From: Bacteroidota bacterium
Lineage (GTDB): Bacteria; Bacteroidota; Bacteroidia; Flavobacteriales_D; Sanyastnellaceae
DNA length: 37,048 nt
NCBI GenBank assembly: GCA_027621555.1
Contig: JAQCBJ010000015.1
Location: 1 to 37,048, forward strand
Direction of reading: 5' to 3'
The position numbers and the translations under genes were made by a program. The notes below the pieces were generated by a model. It made no database searches, was not told the origin of the DNA, and worked only from the letters and a program-made list of their open reading frames with translations. Shown here piece after piece: positions 28,065 to 35,710 of this stretch; within the stretch, counting starts at the first letter, position 1; each line of letters begins with the position of its first letter.

Positions 28065-28070
28065 CCTTTG
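28063..28070 (+). promoter_or_regulatory. Candidate -7 box for the choice-of-anchor-B gene
   Basis: TTCCTTTG at 28063-28070 matches TAnnTTTG at all but the second position and begins directly at the end of the terminator stem. The predicted transcript start near 28077 leaves a 16-base leader before the ATG at 28093. No -33 element is visible at the expected distance. Confidence 0.35.
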
Positions 28071-28092
28071 CACTCCTCGAAAATTGAAACCC

Positions 28093-29532
28093 ATGACGCG
28101 CTTGTTCACCACCTTCAGTTGCCTGGCCTTGGCCGCGACGTCCTTTGGTCAAACGCCTTGCGAAAACGGCGTGGCCGACGGTTACCCCTGTTCTGGGTTG
28201 GACTTGCTTTCGGTTCGGACTGTGGAGGAATTGGGGGGAGGCCAAAACGGCAACGATTGCTGGGGCTGGGTGGATCCCAACTCAGACCGCGAGTTTGTGC
28301 TGTTTGGCCGTCGGAACGGGCTTTCGATTGTGGAGGTGACGGATCCCGTGAACCCCGTGTACTTGGCGAACGTTCCGACGGCTACGGTCCAAAACTTGTG
28401 GCGCGACGTGAAGGTCTACGACAACCACGCATTCATCGTGAGCGAGGCGGGCGGCCACGGCATCCAGATTGTGGACTTGACCCAAGTCCCAGACATCACG
28501 GCAGGTCCCGTGGAGCTGGCTGCGACGGGCGCGTACTTGGGGTTTGGGAGCGCCCACAACATCGTAATGAACGAAGCTTCTGGATATGCTTACGGTGTGG
28601 GAACCAACACGGCGGGCGGCGGCTTGCACGCGGTGGACGTGTCGGACCCGACCAACCCCGTGGCCGCAGGGACCTACGACGGGGCCTACACGCACGACGC
28701 CCAGGTGGTGATGTACGACGGTCCTGACGCGGACTACGCCGGCAAAGAGATCGCGTTTTGCTTCAACGGCGGAGCTGGTGTGGCCATCGTGGACGTGTCG
28801 GACAAGACGGACATGGCGCTCGTGTCGTCGTTTGGGTACGCCAACTCGGGCTACACCCACCAAGGGTGGTTGAGTGAGGACCATGCGACGATCTACTTCA
28901 ACGACGAGTTGGACGAGATGAACTTAGGCAACGGCACTCGGACGTACATCGCGGACGTGTCGGACCTTGATAACCCCGTGGTCATGGGGTTCTACGAATC
29001 GCCCAACACCGCCATCGACCACAACCTTTACGTGCGTGGCGACAAGATTTACGCGTCGAATTACCTCAGCGGGTTGAGGGTGTCCAAGATTGGTCCCGAC
29101 GGCAACATCACACCTTACGCGTATTTCGACACCAACCCGGAAAGCGACGCTCCTTCCTTTGACGGGACTTGGAGCAACTACCCGTATTTCCCCAGCGGCA
29201 ACATCGCGATCTCGGGGTTCACGCACCTGTTCATGGTCGCGGACCCCAATTACGTGCCGACGGAAGTGGCCGAAGCGCCGGTGGAGTTGGCCGAGAGTTT
29301 GAGCGTGTTCCCTAACCCGGCCCGAGGGTTGGTGACCCTGAGCGGCATGCCGTCGGCGAAGCGCGTTCGGGTGTTGAATGCCGTGGGGCAGGAGGTTCGG
29401 GCGTGGGGCCGCGTGCCGGGGTTGCAGGGCTTGACTTTGGACTTGGCCGGCCTCGGAGAAGGGGTGTTCTTGGTCCAGGCGGAGACGGAAGGAGGGCAGG
29501 TGCGCACGGCGCGCGTGCTGCTTCAAAACTGA
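28093..29532 (+). CDS. Choice-of-anchor-B family secreted protein with T9SS sorting domain
   Basis: A 479-residue secreted protein. The start at 28093 (MTRLFTTFSCLALAATSFGQ) gives a Sec signal peptide; a longer reading adds residues encoded in the terminator region. The body is a beta-propeller-like repeat of LVIVDVSDPTNP-type blades (SIVEVTDPVNPVYLANV, HAVDVSDPTNPVAAGTY, AIVDVSDKTDM, TYIADVSDLDNPVVMGF), the choice-of-anchor-B pattern. Residues 403-479 form a type A T9SS C-terminal domain (LSVFPNPARGLVTLSGM... VFLVQAETEGGQ), so the product should be exported by the type IX system and attached to the surface or released. Ligand or substrate unknown. It converges on cdaA with only a 6-bp gap. 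Confidence 0.92.
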   Translation: MTRLFTTFSCLALAATSFGQTPCENGVADGYPCSGLDLLSVRTVEELGGGQNGNDCWGWVDPNSDREFVLFGRRNGLSIVEVTDPVNPVYLANVPTATVQNLWRDVKVYDNHAFIVSEAGGHGIQIVDLTQVPDITAGPVELAATGAYLGFGSAHNIVMNEASGYAYGVGTNTAGGGLHAVDVSDPTNPVAAGTYDGAYTHDAQVVMYDGPDADYAGKEIAFCFNGGAGVAIVDVSDKTDMALVSSFGYANSGYTHQGWLSEDHATIYFNDELDEMNLGNGTRTYIADVSDLDNPVVMGFYESPNTAIDHNLYVRGDKIYASNYLSGLRVSKIGPDGNITPYAYFDTNPESDAPSFDGTWSNYPYFPSGNIAISGFTHLFMVADPNYVPTEVAEAPVELAESLSVFPNPARGLVTLSGMPSAKRVRVLNAVGQEVRAWGRVPGLQGLTLDLAGLGEGVFLVQAETEGGQVRTARVLLQN

Positions 29533-29538
29533 GGCTTT

Positions 29539-30372
29539 TCAGGAACGGGTGTTCAGCAGCTCGTGCATGATCTCCCGGCAATCGTTGGGGTGAAGCGCAC
29601 GGCGCAACTCGCCTTCGTGGGCCAAGCTGATGGTTCCGGTTTCTTCGCTCACCACCCAAATCAACGCGTCCGTCACTTCCGACAGTCCCAAGGCGGCGCG
29701 GTGGCGCATGCCGAGTTCGACGGGGAGGTGGTGGTTTTGGCTGACGGGAAGGACACACCGCACGGCGCGGATGCGACCCACGGCGATGTAAAGCCCGCCG
29801 TCGTGCATGCTGCATTCCTTGTGGAAAATCGCCTCGATGAGCGGCGCGTAGATGTCCGCCACAAGCTTGGTCGAGCTTTGGATGTGGTGGGTCAGGTCGG
29901 AGGTGAGCTGGACGATGATCAGGGCGCCCTCCTTGCGAGAGGCCAAGCGGTCCAGTGCCCGCACCACTTCCTCCACGGGAAAGGCGCTGCGCGCTTCTTG
30001 GGTTTTTTGGGGCAAGAATCGGATGAGCCACTTCGGCGGCTCCTTGAACGAGGCCCGGTCGCCGATGGAAAACAGGAACTGCCGGAGCTCTTGCTGGAAC
30101 ACGATGATGATGGCGAGGATTCCCACCGCGATGAATTGCCCGAGGATTTCCCCCATGAAGCGCATGCCCACGAGGTTCACGACCTGCCAAATGATGTAGA
30201 TGGCAAGCAACCCCATGAACACCGGGATGGCCGAGGTGCCTTTGGTCAGGCGGTACACCCAGTAGACGATGAGGGCGACGAGCGCAAGGTCCAGCACCTG
30301 CACGCCCATCTTGACGAAGGGGGCGATGGCTTCCCAGAGTTCGAAGGCGAGGATGGCGTGGGCAGGGGTCAT
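29539..30372 (-). CDS. cdaA: Diadenylate cyclase CdaA
   Basis: CdaA makes the second messenger c-di-AMP from two ATP at the inner membrane. The start at 30372 (MTPAHAILAFELWEAIAPF, 277 residues) overlaps the folP stop as ATGA; the longer reading runs through folP. Three membrane segments (about 25-42, 47-68 and 79-95) precede the DAC domain (about 110-270). Catalytic-site motifs are HDGGLYIA (190-197), where the family usually has DGA, and GMRHRAALGLSE (221-232). The rest of the DAC signature (VSEETGTISLA) is normal. The Gly for Ala change is mild and activity is expected. Pairing with folP is common in this phylum. The gene ends 6 bp from the convergent T9SS-protein gene. Confidence 0.93.
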   Translation of the reverse strand: MTPAHAILAFELWEAIAPFVKMGVQVLDLALVALIVYWVYRLTKGTSAIPVFMGLLAIYIIWQVVNLVGMRFMGEILGQFIAVGILAIIIVFQQELRQFLFSIGDRASFKEPPKWLIRFLPQKTQEARSAFPVEEVVRALDRLASRKEGALIIVQLTSDLTHHIQSSTKLVADIYAPLIEAIFHKECSMHDGGLYIAVGRIRAVRCVLPVSQNHHLPVELGMRHRAALGLSEVTDALIWVVSEETGTISLAHEGELRRALHPNDCREIMHELLNTRS

Positions 30373-31220
30373 GACGGGGACGAAGTTCGGGAATCTTGGA
30401 GTGCACCGTGCAGCTTGACCACTTCGACGGCTTCCGCCACGTCGTGGACGCGCAGGAGGTGGGCGCCGCGGTCGACGGCCCAAGCGTGCAAGGCGGTGGT
30501 GCCGTTGAGCGCACGGTCGCTTGGAACGTCGAGGACTTTTTGGATCATGGACTTTCGGCTGACGCCGACCAGGATCGGGCATTGGAGTGCCTGAAATTCC
30601 GGAAGGGCGTCGAGCAGGGCGTAGTTGTGCGCGACCGTCTTGCCAAACCCAAACCCGACGTCTGCGATCACGTCCGTGACGCCCGCGTCGTAGGCGCGGA
30701 AGAGCTTGGTTTGGAGGCTCTGGTAGACGTCGCTGACCACGTCGGTGTAGGTCGGGTTGGCCTGCATCGTTGCGGGCGTGCCCTGCATGTGCATCAGGAC
30801 GTAGGGCGCGCGGGCGTCCGCCACGACCTTCCACATCCCTGGGTCGGCGTCGCCTCCGGAAACGTCGTTGATCAGGTCGGCGCCGGCGTCCAGCGCCCGA
30901 CGCGCCACCGAAGCGTGAAAGGTGTCGATGCTGAGAAGGGCGTCCGGGTGGGCGTTTCGCAGGGCGGACAGGACGGGGGCGAGGCGCGCCCATTCTTCGT
31001 CCGCGCCAACCTGCTCGGCGCCGGGCCTCGTCGACTGGGCCCCGAGGTCCAGCACGTCGGCCCCTTCACGGAGCATCCGTTCCGCCTGAGCCACGGCACG
31101 TCCCGTGTCGTTCCACGCCCCGCCGTCGTGAAACGAGTCGGGCGTGAGGTTGAGGATGCCCATCACCCAAGTTTGGTGAAAACTCCTCAAGGAACCACGG
31201 ACAGAAATCGAAGGGGACAC
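30369..31220 (-). CDS. folP: Dihydropteroate synthase
   Basis: FolP condenses p-aminobenzoate with the pterin pyrophosphate in folate synthesis and is the sulfonamide target. A GTG at 31220 is chosen as start (MSPSISVRGSLRSFHQTWVM, 283 residues), because it leaves the usual ~20 residues before MGILNLTPDSF (20-30) and no in-frame ATG exists at the right distance; the longer reading crosses the divergent DUF1599 gene. Further motifs are LDLGAQSTRPGA (57-68), SIDTF (97-101), NDVSGG (118-123), GFGFGKT and GVSRKSMI. It overlaps cdaA by 4 bp. The start lies 11 bp from a perfect palindrome shared with the divergent DUF1599 gene. Confidence 0.92.
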   Translation of the reverse strand: MSPSISVRGSLRSFHQTWVMGILNLTPDSFHDGGAWNDTGRAVAQAERMLREGADVLDLGAQSTRPGAEQVGADEEWARLAPVLSALRNAHPDALLSIDTFHASVARRALDAGADLINDVSGGDADPGMWKVVADARAPYVLMHMQGTPATMQANPTYTDVVSDVYQSLQTKLFRAYDAGVTDVIADVGFGFGKTVAHNYALLDALPEFQALQCPILVGVSRKSMIQKVLDVPSDRALNGTTALHAWAVDRGAHLLRVHDVAEAVEVVKLHGALQDSRTSSPS

Positions 31221-31231
31221 GGCCTGAATTG

Positions 31232-31248
31232 TAACTTGCCGCAAGTTA
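31232..31248. promoter_or_regulatory. Perfect 8-1-8 palindrome in the folP/DUF1599 divergent gap
   Basis: TAACTTGC, a central C, and GCAAGTTA form a perfect inverted repeat in the 30-bp gap between the divergent folP GTG (31220) and DUF1599 ATG (31251). Each arm reads TAACTTG, a near match to the TAnnTTTG -7 box, on its own strand. It may be a symmetric divergent promoter or an operator that a dimeric regulator could use to shut both genes. Confidence 0.5.
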
Positions 31249-31250
31249 GC

Positions 31251-31796
31251 ATGGACACCCTCGCCCAATACGACGCTTGCCTCGCAACTTGCGAGGATTT
31301 GTTCAAGCGAAAGACCCAGGATTACGGGACGGCGTGGCGCATTTTGCGCCCTTCGTCGCTCACCGACCAAATCTTCATCAAGGCCAACCGAATCCGCACC
31401 ATCCAGCAGGTGGGCGAGTCGAAGGTGGACGAAGGGGTGGAGTCGGAATTCATCGGCATCGTCAACTACTGCTTCATGGCCATGGTGCAATGCCGCTTGC
31501 CGGAAGACGCGCCGATGGAGCTGAGTGTTTCGGAAGCCAATCGCCTCTACGACGAGGCCAAAGACGAGACCCGCGCGCTCATGCAAAAAAAGAACCACGA
31601 CTACGGCGAGGCGTGGCGCGACATGCGGATTTCGTCCCTCACGGACCTCATTCTGATGAAGGTCCTGCGGGTGAAGCAAATTGAAAACAACGACGGCATC
31701 ACCGTCGCAAGTGAGGGCGTGGAAGCCAACTACATGGACATGGCCAATTACGCACTCTTTGCATTGATTTTGAGTTCAGAAGGAGCTTCTGAGTGA
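31251..31796 (+). CDS. DUF1599 (nucleotide-modification-associated domain 1) protein
   Basis: A 181-residue cytoplasmic, all-helical protein made of two tandem DUF1599 repeats. Repeat 1 (about 21-80) has DYGTAWRILRPSSLTDQI and VDEGVESEFIGIVNYCF; repeat 2 (about 114-173) has DYGEAWRDMRISSLTDLI and VASEGVEANYMDMANYALF. The start at 31251 is set by the promoter gap; the longer in-frame reading lies antisense to folP. The domain is listed as nucleotide-modification-associated and is thought to resemble MazG-like helical nucleotide-binding folds, but biochemical function is unproven. The BT_3928-like gene follows 16 bp downstream; this pairing recurs in Bacteroidota. Confidence 0.9.
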   Translation: MDTLAQYDACLATCEDLFKRKTQDYGTAWRILRPSSLTDQIFIKANRIRTIQQVGESKVDEGVESEFIGIVNYCFMAMVQCRLPEDAPMELSVSEANRLYDEAKDETRALMQKKNHDYGEAWRDMRISSLTDLILMKVLRVKQIENNDGITVASEGVEANYMDMANYALFALILSSEGASE

Positions 31797-31812
31797 ACTA
31801 AATATTCAAGAT

Positions 31813-33219
31813 ATGTTGAAGGCACTTGACGGATTGACTTGGCTCTCGCGGATGCTCGTGGGGGCGCTGTTTGTGGTCTCGGGGTTGATCAAATCCAACG
31901 ACGCGCTCGGCTTCATGTACAAGCTTGAGGAGTACTTCGAACCAGGGGCGATGAATCTCGAGTTTCTCGCGCCGTGGGGACTTGAGTTGGCGGTGTTTGT
32001 GTGCATCGCGGAGATCTTGTTGGGCATCGCCATCCTCGTGGGGGCGCTGCCTCGTTTGACCGCCGTCTTGACGACCGTCATGATGGTCTTCTTCACGTGG
32101 CTCACGTGGTACACCGCGACGTGCGACCCTTACGGCACCAAGCAAATTGTGGACGCGTCGGGGGCGGTGGTGGAGATCGCCAACCAATGCGTGTTGGAGT
32201 GCGGGTGTTTTGGGAATGCGATTCCGCTCACCGCCTACCAGAGCTTCCTCAAAGACGTGGTGCTCTTGATCTTCGTGGTGCCCATCGTCGTTAGTGCCTT
32301 CCTCGGCCGCATCCAGCTCAACACGCCGCGCCAGGCTACGTATTTGTACGCCGGTGCGCTGGGGGTGACGTACCTGTTTGGCGAAGGGATGCTCGACTGG
32401 AACTTCCCCGTGTTGTACCTCGCGCTCAACTTGATTGCGGCGGAAGCGGTGAAGCGCCGCAGCACGCACGCCCAAAAGGAATGGTTCATGGCCCTCGCGG
32501 TCGTGGTCGTCAGTGGGGCCGTGCAGTACTGGACCCTCGCACACCTTCCTTTGAAGGACTACCGTCCGTATGCCGAGGGCGAAAGCGTGATCCAAAACCG
32601 CATGACGGCCGATGAGCTCGGGCTTGAAGGCCCGGAGTTTGACAAGGAAATCCGGTTCCACAACCCTGAGACAGGGGCGGAAACGCTCGTCATGCAGTCG
32701 CGGTACATGGAGGAAAAGCTGTGGGACAAGAACAACGACCCCGGCAAGACCTTCAACCAGACCTACCCCGAGGCCGATTGGGACAACGCCCGCGAGGTGA
32801 AAATCAAGGACGGCTACGAACAGCGCATCCTCGACTTCCAAATGGTCGACGCCGAAGGCAACGACTACACCGACGACATCTTGTCCATGGACCAGCCGGT
32901 GCTGCTTCACATCTCGAAGGACCTCGCGGCGATGCCGACGACGTGGCAAGCCGACTTCAACGCCCTCGGACAAGCGGCGGGCGACCGCGGCTGGGCCATG
33001 TACGGCCTGACCAACGCCACGGCGGAGGAACACGCCGCCTTCGCGGCCGAGCACGGCGCGACGTACCCGTTCCTGACGTGCGACCAGACGGAATTGAAGA
33101 TTGTGGTTCGCGCCAACCCCGGGCTCGTGCTGCTGCAGGGCGGGGTGGTCGTGCAGAAGTGGTCGGGCCGCGACGTGCCGACGCCGGACGAACTCGCGGA
33201 ACTGCTGAGCGGCCGCTGA
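31813..33219 (+). CDS. BT_3928-like DoxX/MauE-type membrane protein with C-terminal thioredoxin-like domain
   Basis: A 468-residue protein. The N-terminal half (about 1-245) has several membrane segments with the DoxX/MauE pattern: LVGALFVVSGLIKSNDALGF near the start and CVLECGCFG (C126, C130, C132) in the second extracytoplasmic loop, similar to MauE-type electron-transfer or disulfide-linked proteins. The C-terminal half (about 250-468) is soluble and ends in a thioredoxin-like fold (VLLHISKDLAAMPTTWQADF, TYPFLTCDQTELKIVVRANPG) without a CxxC active site. A redox-linked membrane role is inference. It follows DUF1599 and precedes the permease gene by 2 bp, so all three are probably one transcript. 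Confidence 0.85.
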   Translation: MLKALDGLTWLSRMLVGALFVVSGLIKSNDALGFMYKLEEYFEPGAMNLEFLAPWGLELAVFVCIAEILLGIAILVGALPRLTAVLTTVMMVFFTWLTWYTATCDPYGTKQIVDASGAVVEIANQCVLECGCFGNAIPLTAYQSFLKDVVLLIFVVPIVVSAFLGRIQLNTPRQATYLYAGALGVTYLFGEGMLDWNFPVLYLALNLIAAEAVKRRSTHAQKEWFMALAVVVVSGAVQYWTLAHLPLKDYRPYAEGESVIQNRMTADELGLEGPEFDKEIRFHNPETGAETLVMQSRYMEEKLWDKNNDPGKTFNQTYPEADWDNAREVKIKDGYEQRILDFQMVDAEGNDYTDDILSMDQPVLLHISKDLAAMPTTWQADFNALGQAAGDRGWAMYGLTNATAEEHAAFAAEHGATYPFLTCDQTELKIVVRANPGLVLLQGGVVVQKWSGRDVPTPDELAELLSGR

Positions 33220-33221
33220 TC

Positions 33222-34217
33222 ATGCAGCGCGTGCTTCGCCAACTGGCCCAGGGTTTGGGCGTGCTTTGGGGGAGCGTGACGCTCGTGTTTTTGATTTTCT
33301 CGCAAGTGCCGGATCCGGCGCGCGCCATCGCAGGCCAAAACGAACGCACCGAAGCCATCGAGGCCTTCCGTGCCGCACACGGCTTGGACCTGCCCCTCGG
33401 CGCCCGGTACCTGCGTTTCCTCGGCGAGCTGTCGCCGCTCGGACCCTCGGCCGACGGCACGTTGGGGCTGAAATGGCCCGGACTGGGCACGAGCTACTTC
33501 GGAGGGCGTCCCGTGGTGGAAGCCCTCGTCGAGGCCTTGCCCGCCACCATGCTCCTCGCGTTTGCCGCGATGGGCCTCGCCCTCGCCTTGGGCATCGTCC
33601 TGGGCTTGATGCTCGCGTGGCGGGGGGACGGGCCGTTGGCGCGCGGCATCATTGGCTTGGCGACGCTGGGCATGAGCGCGCCGTCGTTCTTTGTGGCGAT
33701 CCTCGTGGCGTGGGGGCTGGGCGTTGTGGCCCACGACTGGACCGGCTTGCCGGCGACGGGAGGGTGGCGCGTCCTCGATCCCTTCGAAGGCCCACAGGTC
33801 GCCTGGAAGCACCTCATCTTGCCCGCCTTGACGCTGGGCATCCGGCCGCTCTCAGTGATCATCCAACTGACCCGAAACGCCGCCGCCGACGTCCTGGAAG
33901 AATCCTACGTGCGTACCGCCCGCGCCAAGGGCATCGGGGGCTGGCAGCTCATGCGCCGCCACGTGGTGCGCAACGCCATGAACCCGGTGCTGACGGCTGC
34001 CAGCGGCTGGTTCGCCAGCATGTTGGCCGGGGCGGTGTTCGTGGAGTACGTGTTTGGGTGGAACGGCATGGGGCTGCTCATGTTCCGCGCCCTCGAGCAA
34101 GGCGACTTGCCGGTGGTGATGGGAGGGGTGCTGGTGGTGGCCACGACGTTTGTGGCGGTCAACATCCTCGTCGACGTCATGTACGGTTGGCTCGACCCGC
34201 GGGTCAGGCTGGATTGA
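33222..34217 (+). CDS. DppB-type ABC transporter permease
   Basis: A 331-residue inner-membrane permease of the oligopeptide/dipeptide/nickel importer family. It has an N-terminal membrane segment (about 13-28), a periplasmic domain (to about 100), then five segments; the coupling EAA loop is ADVLEESYVRTARAKGIGG (222-240). The C-terminus has VFVEYVFGWNGMGLLMF, characteristic of DppB. The start at 33222 is 2 bp after the BT_3928-like stop. No partner permease (DppC), ATPase or binding protein is in the window, so it must pair with genes elsewhere. Its 3' end overlaps the convergent aminotransferase gene by 14 bp. Confidence 0.92.
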   Translation: MQRVLRQLAQGLGVLWGSVTLVFLIFSQVPDPARAIAGQNERTEAIEAFRAAHGLDLPLGARYLRFLGELSPLGPSADGTLGLKWPGLGTSYFGGRPVVEALVEALPATMLLAFAAMGLALALGIVLGLMLAWRGDGPLARGIIGLATLGMSAPSFFVAILVAWGLGVVAHDWTGLPATGGWRVLDPFEGPQVAWKHLILPALTLGIRPLSVIIQLTRNAAADVLEESYVRTARAKGIGGWQLMRRHVVRNAMNPVLTAASGWFASMLAGAVFVEYVFGWNGMGLLMFRALEQGDLPVVMGGVLVVATTFVAVNILVDVMYGWLDPRVRLD

Positions 34218-35121
34218 CGGCCGCCCCTGCGGCGCCTGCAGCCTTCGCAGCACCCACGACGCTGGATGCGCCGGCCTCAACGTCCTCTTGAATCCAGTTC
34301 GCGAGTTTCTCCGCCGTGGCGTGGAAGTAGCGCTTCGTCTTGTAGCTCGACACCCACTCGATGCCGCGCACGGCGTTGGTGAGGAAGAGCTCGTCGGCTT
34401 GGAGGAGGGTTTGGGGAGTCAAGGCCGCTTCGTAGACCTTGACGCCGTGGTCGAGCGCGGTGCGGATCAAGACGGACCGCATGATGCCCCCCACGCACCC
34501 GTCGTCGAGGCTGGGCGTGTACAGCACGCCGTTGGATACGACGAACAGGTTCGAACGCGACGACTCGATGATGCGCTGGTCGGGGTTGAGGACCAAGGCG
34601 TCGCCCCAGCCGCGCTGGCTCGCGTGGCGGGCCGCCCGGATGTAGACGGTGCTGGCGAGGTTCTTGAACTTGCTGATCGGCGAGCGGTGCTTGACCATGT
34701 CCTGGAAGATGTCCACGTCCAGGCCCTTGGGCGGCAAGCTGAATCCCGACTCCGTCATCGTTGCCGCCGTGGCCACCCACGACACGTCGTCCGTCTCGGG
34801 CGCGTAGGCTCCCTCTCCTGCGCGGTAGGCGGTCAGGCGAATCCGAACGTCGCCCTGCACGCCCCACGTGGCGCGCCACGCCTCCAACGACTCACGCAAC
34901 GCGGCCTCGCCCAGCGACTCCGGAACGATCATCCCGTGCGCCTCGAGAGCGGCGTGCAACCGCTGCACGTGAAGGCTTAAGAACGGCACGTGGCCCGCCG
35001 TGAAGCGCATCGACTCAAACACCCCGTCGGCGAGCAAGAACGCCCGGTTGCCAAACGCCGCGGGCAGCTCCGAGCTGCGCAGCACGCGCCCGTCAACGAG
35101 GGATGTGTCCAGTTTCGCCAC
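34204..35121 (-). CDS. Class IV (branched-chain/4-amino-4-deoxychorismate lyase-like) aminotransferase
   Basis: A 305-residue PLP enzyme of fold type IV. A GTG at 35121 is used as start (MAKLDTSLVDGRVLRSSEL), since no in-frame ATG precedes the conserved LLADGVFESMRF; the longer reading overlaps the HAD gene. K153 in SPISKFKNLASTVYI is the likely Schiff-base lysine, and DQRIIESSRSNLFVV provides the PLP-phosphate contacts. Members act on branched-chain amino acids, D-amino acids or aminodeoxychorismate; the fit to Bacteroidota lyase-like proteins could link to the folate genes nearby, but the choice is not safe. The C-terminal tail is Ala/Gly-rich (GAAKAAGAAGAAVNPA). It converges with a 14-bp overlap on the permease gene. 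Confidence 0.88.
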   Translation of the reverse strand: MAKLDTSLVDGRVLRSSELPAAFGNRAFLLADGVFESMRFTAGHVPFLSLHVQRLHAALEAHGMIVPESLGEAALRESLEAWRATWGVQGDVRIRLTAYRAGEGAYAPETDDVSWVATAATMTESGFSLPPKGLDVDIFQDMVKHRSPISKFKNLASTVYIRAARHASQRGWGDALVLNPDQRIIESSRSNLFVVSNGVLYTPSLDDGCVGGIMRSVLIRTALDHGVKVYEAALTPQTLLQADELFLTNAVRGIEWVSSYKTKRYFHATAEKLANWIQEDVEAGASSVVGAAKAAGAAGAAVNPA

Positions 35122-35144
35122 GGGATGAAGATACGCCCCAGACC

Positions 35145-35651
35145 TTACGACGCGGCGGCCTCGCCCACGATGCGCTGCACTACGTCGAGCAGCGGCGCGT
35201 TCACCCCAATCAACACGCCGCGCACGCCCACCGGCGCCGCCGCATCGAGGTCGCGCTGCTTGTCGCCGACCATCCAAGAACGCGCAGGGTCGAGCTGGTG
35301 CTTCGCGCACGCCCGCTCCACCATCAAGCTCCCGGGCTTGCGGCTCAACGACCGCCCCGTCGAGGGGTGGTGTGGGCTGTAGAAGATGTCGAGAAGCGGC
35401 GCGCCGTTCTTCTCGCATTCCGCACCCAAGAATGCGTGAATCTCCGCCACGTCCTCGTGGGTGTACAGCCCCTTGGCGAGCCCGCCCTGGTTGGTGATGA
35501 GCACCAGCTCAAAGCCTGCGTCGCGCGCCACCCGCAGCGCCTCCATGACGGTCGGAAGGATCGTGAATTCGGACAGGTTTTTGGTGTAATCGCCGGGGTC
35601 GTGGTTGATCACGCCGTCGCGGTCGAGGAAGAGGCAGGGTCGCAGGCTCAT
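35145..35651 (-). CDS. HAD-IIIA phosphatase, GmhB-like
   Basis: A 168-residue HAD-superfamily hydrolase with the GmhB (heptose-bisphosphate phosphatase)-type layout: nucleophile motif LFLDRDGVIN, motif II ITNQGGLAKGLY, lysine in SLSRKPG, and motif IV VGDKQRDLDAA. The zinc-binding Cys cluster of GmhB is not preserved: SPHHPSTGRSLSRKPG has Ser where the family has Cys before PHHP and in CxCRKP. It could act on heptose phosphates in surface-glycan synthesis or on another histidinol-type phosphate. The aminotransferase gene follows 23 bp downstream. A perfect -7 box lies 5 bp before the ATG, so the transcript may be leaderless. Confidence 0.88.
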   Translation of the reverse strand: MSLRPCLFLDRDGVINHDPGDYTKNLSEFTILPTVMEALRVARDAGFELVLITNQGGLAKGLYTHEDVAEIHAFLGAECEKNGAPLLDIFYSPHHPSTGRSLSRKPGSLMVERACAKHQLDPARSWMVGDKQRDLDAAAPVGVRGVLIGVNAPLLDVVQRIVGEAAAS

Positions 35652-35655
35652 GGTG

Positions 35656-35663
35656 CAAACCTA
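35656..35663 (-). promoter_or_regulatory. Perfect -7 box of the HAD gene
   Basis: TAGGTTTG reads perfectly as TAnnTTTG on the minus strand (35663 to 35656), with only four bases between it and the ATG at 35651. Transcription would begin at or within the start codon, giving a leaderless mRNA. No good -33 match was found. Confidence 0.45.
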
Positions 35664-35710
35664 ACGCGGCATGCCGAGCATGGCGTATCTTAGGGGGACA
35701 ACTTGACGCG

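Noticed and set aside
31798-33054. 418-residue minus-strand frame opposite the BT_3928-like gene
   Set aside because: Shadow frame; the plus-strand protein has clear membrane and CGCFG motifs.
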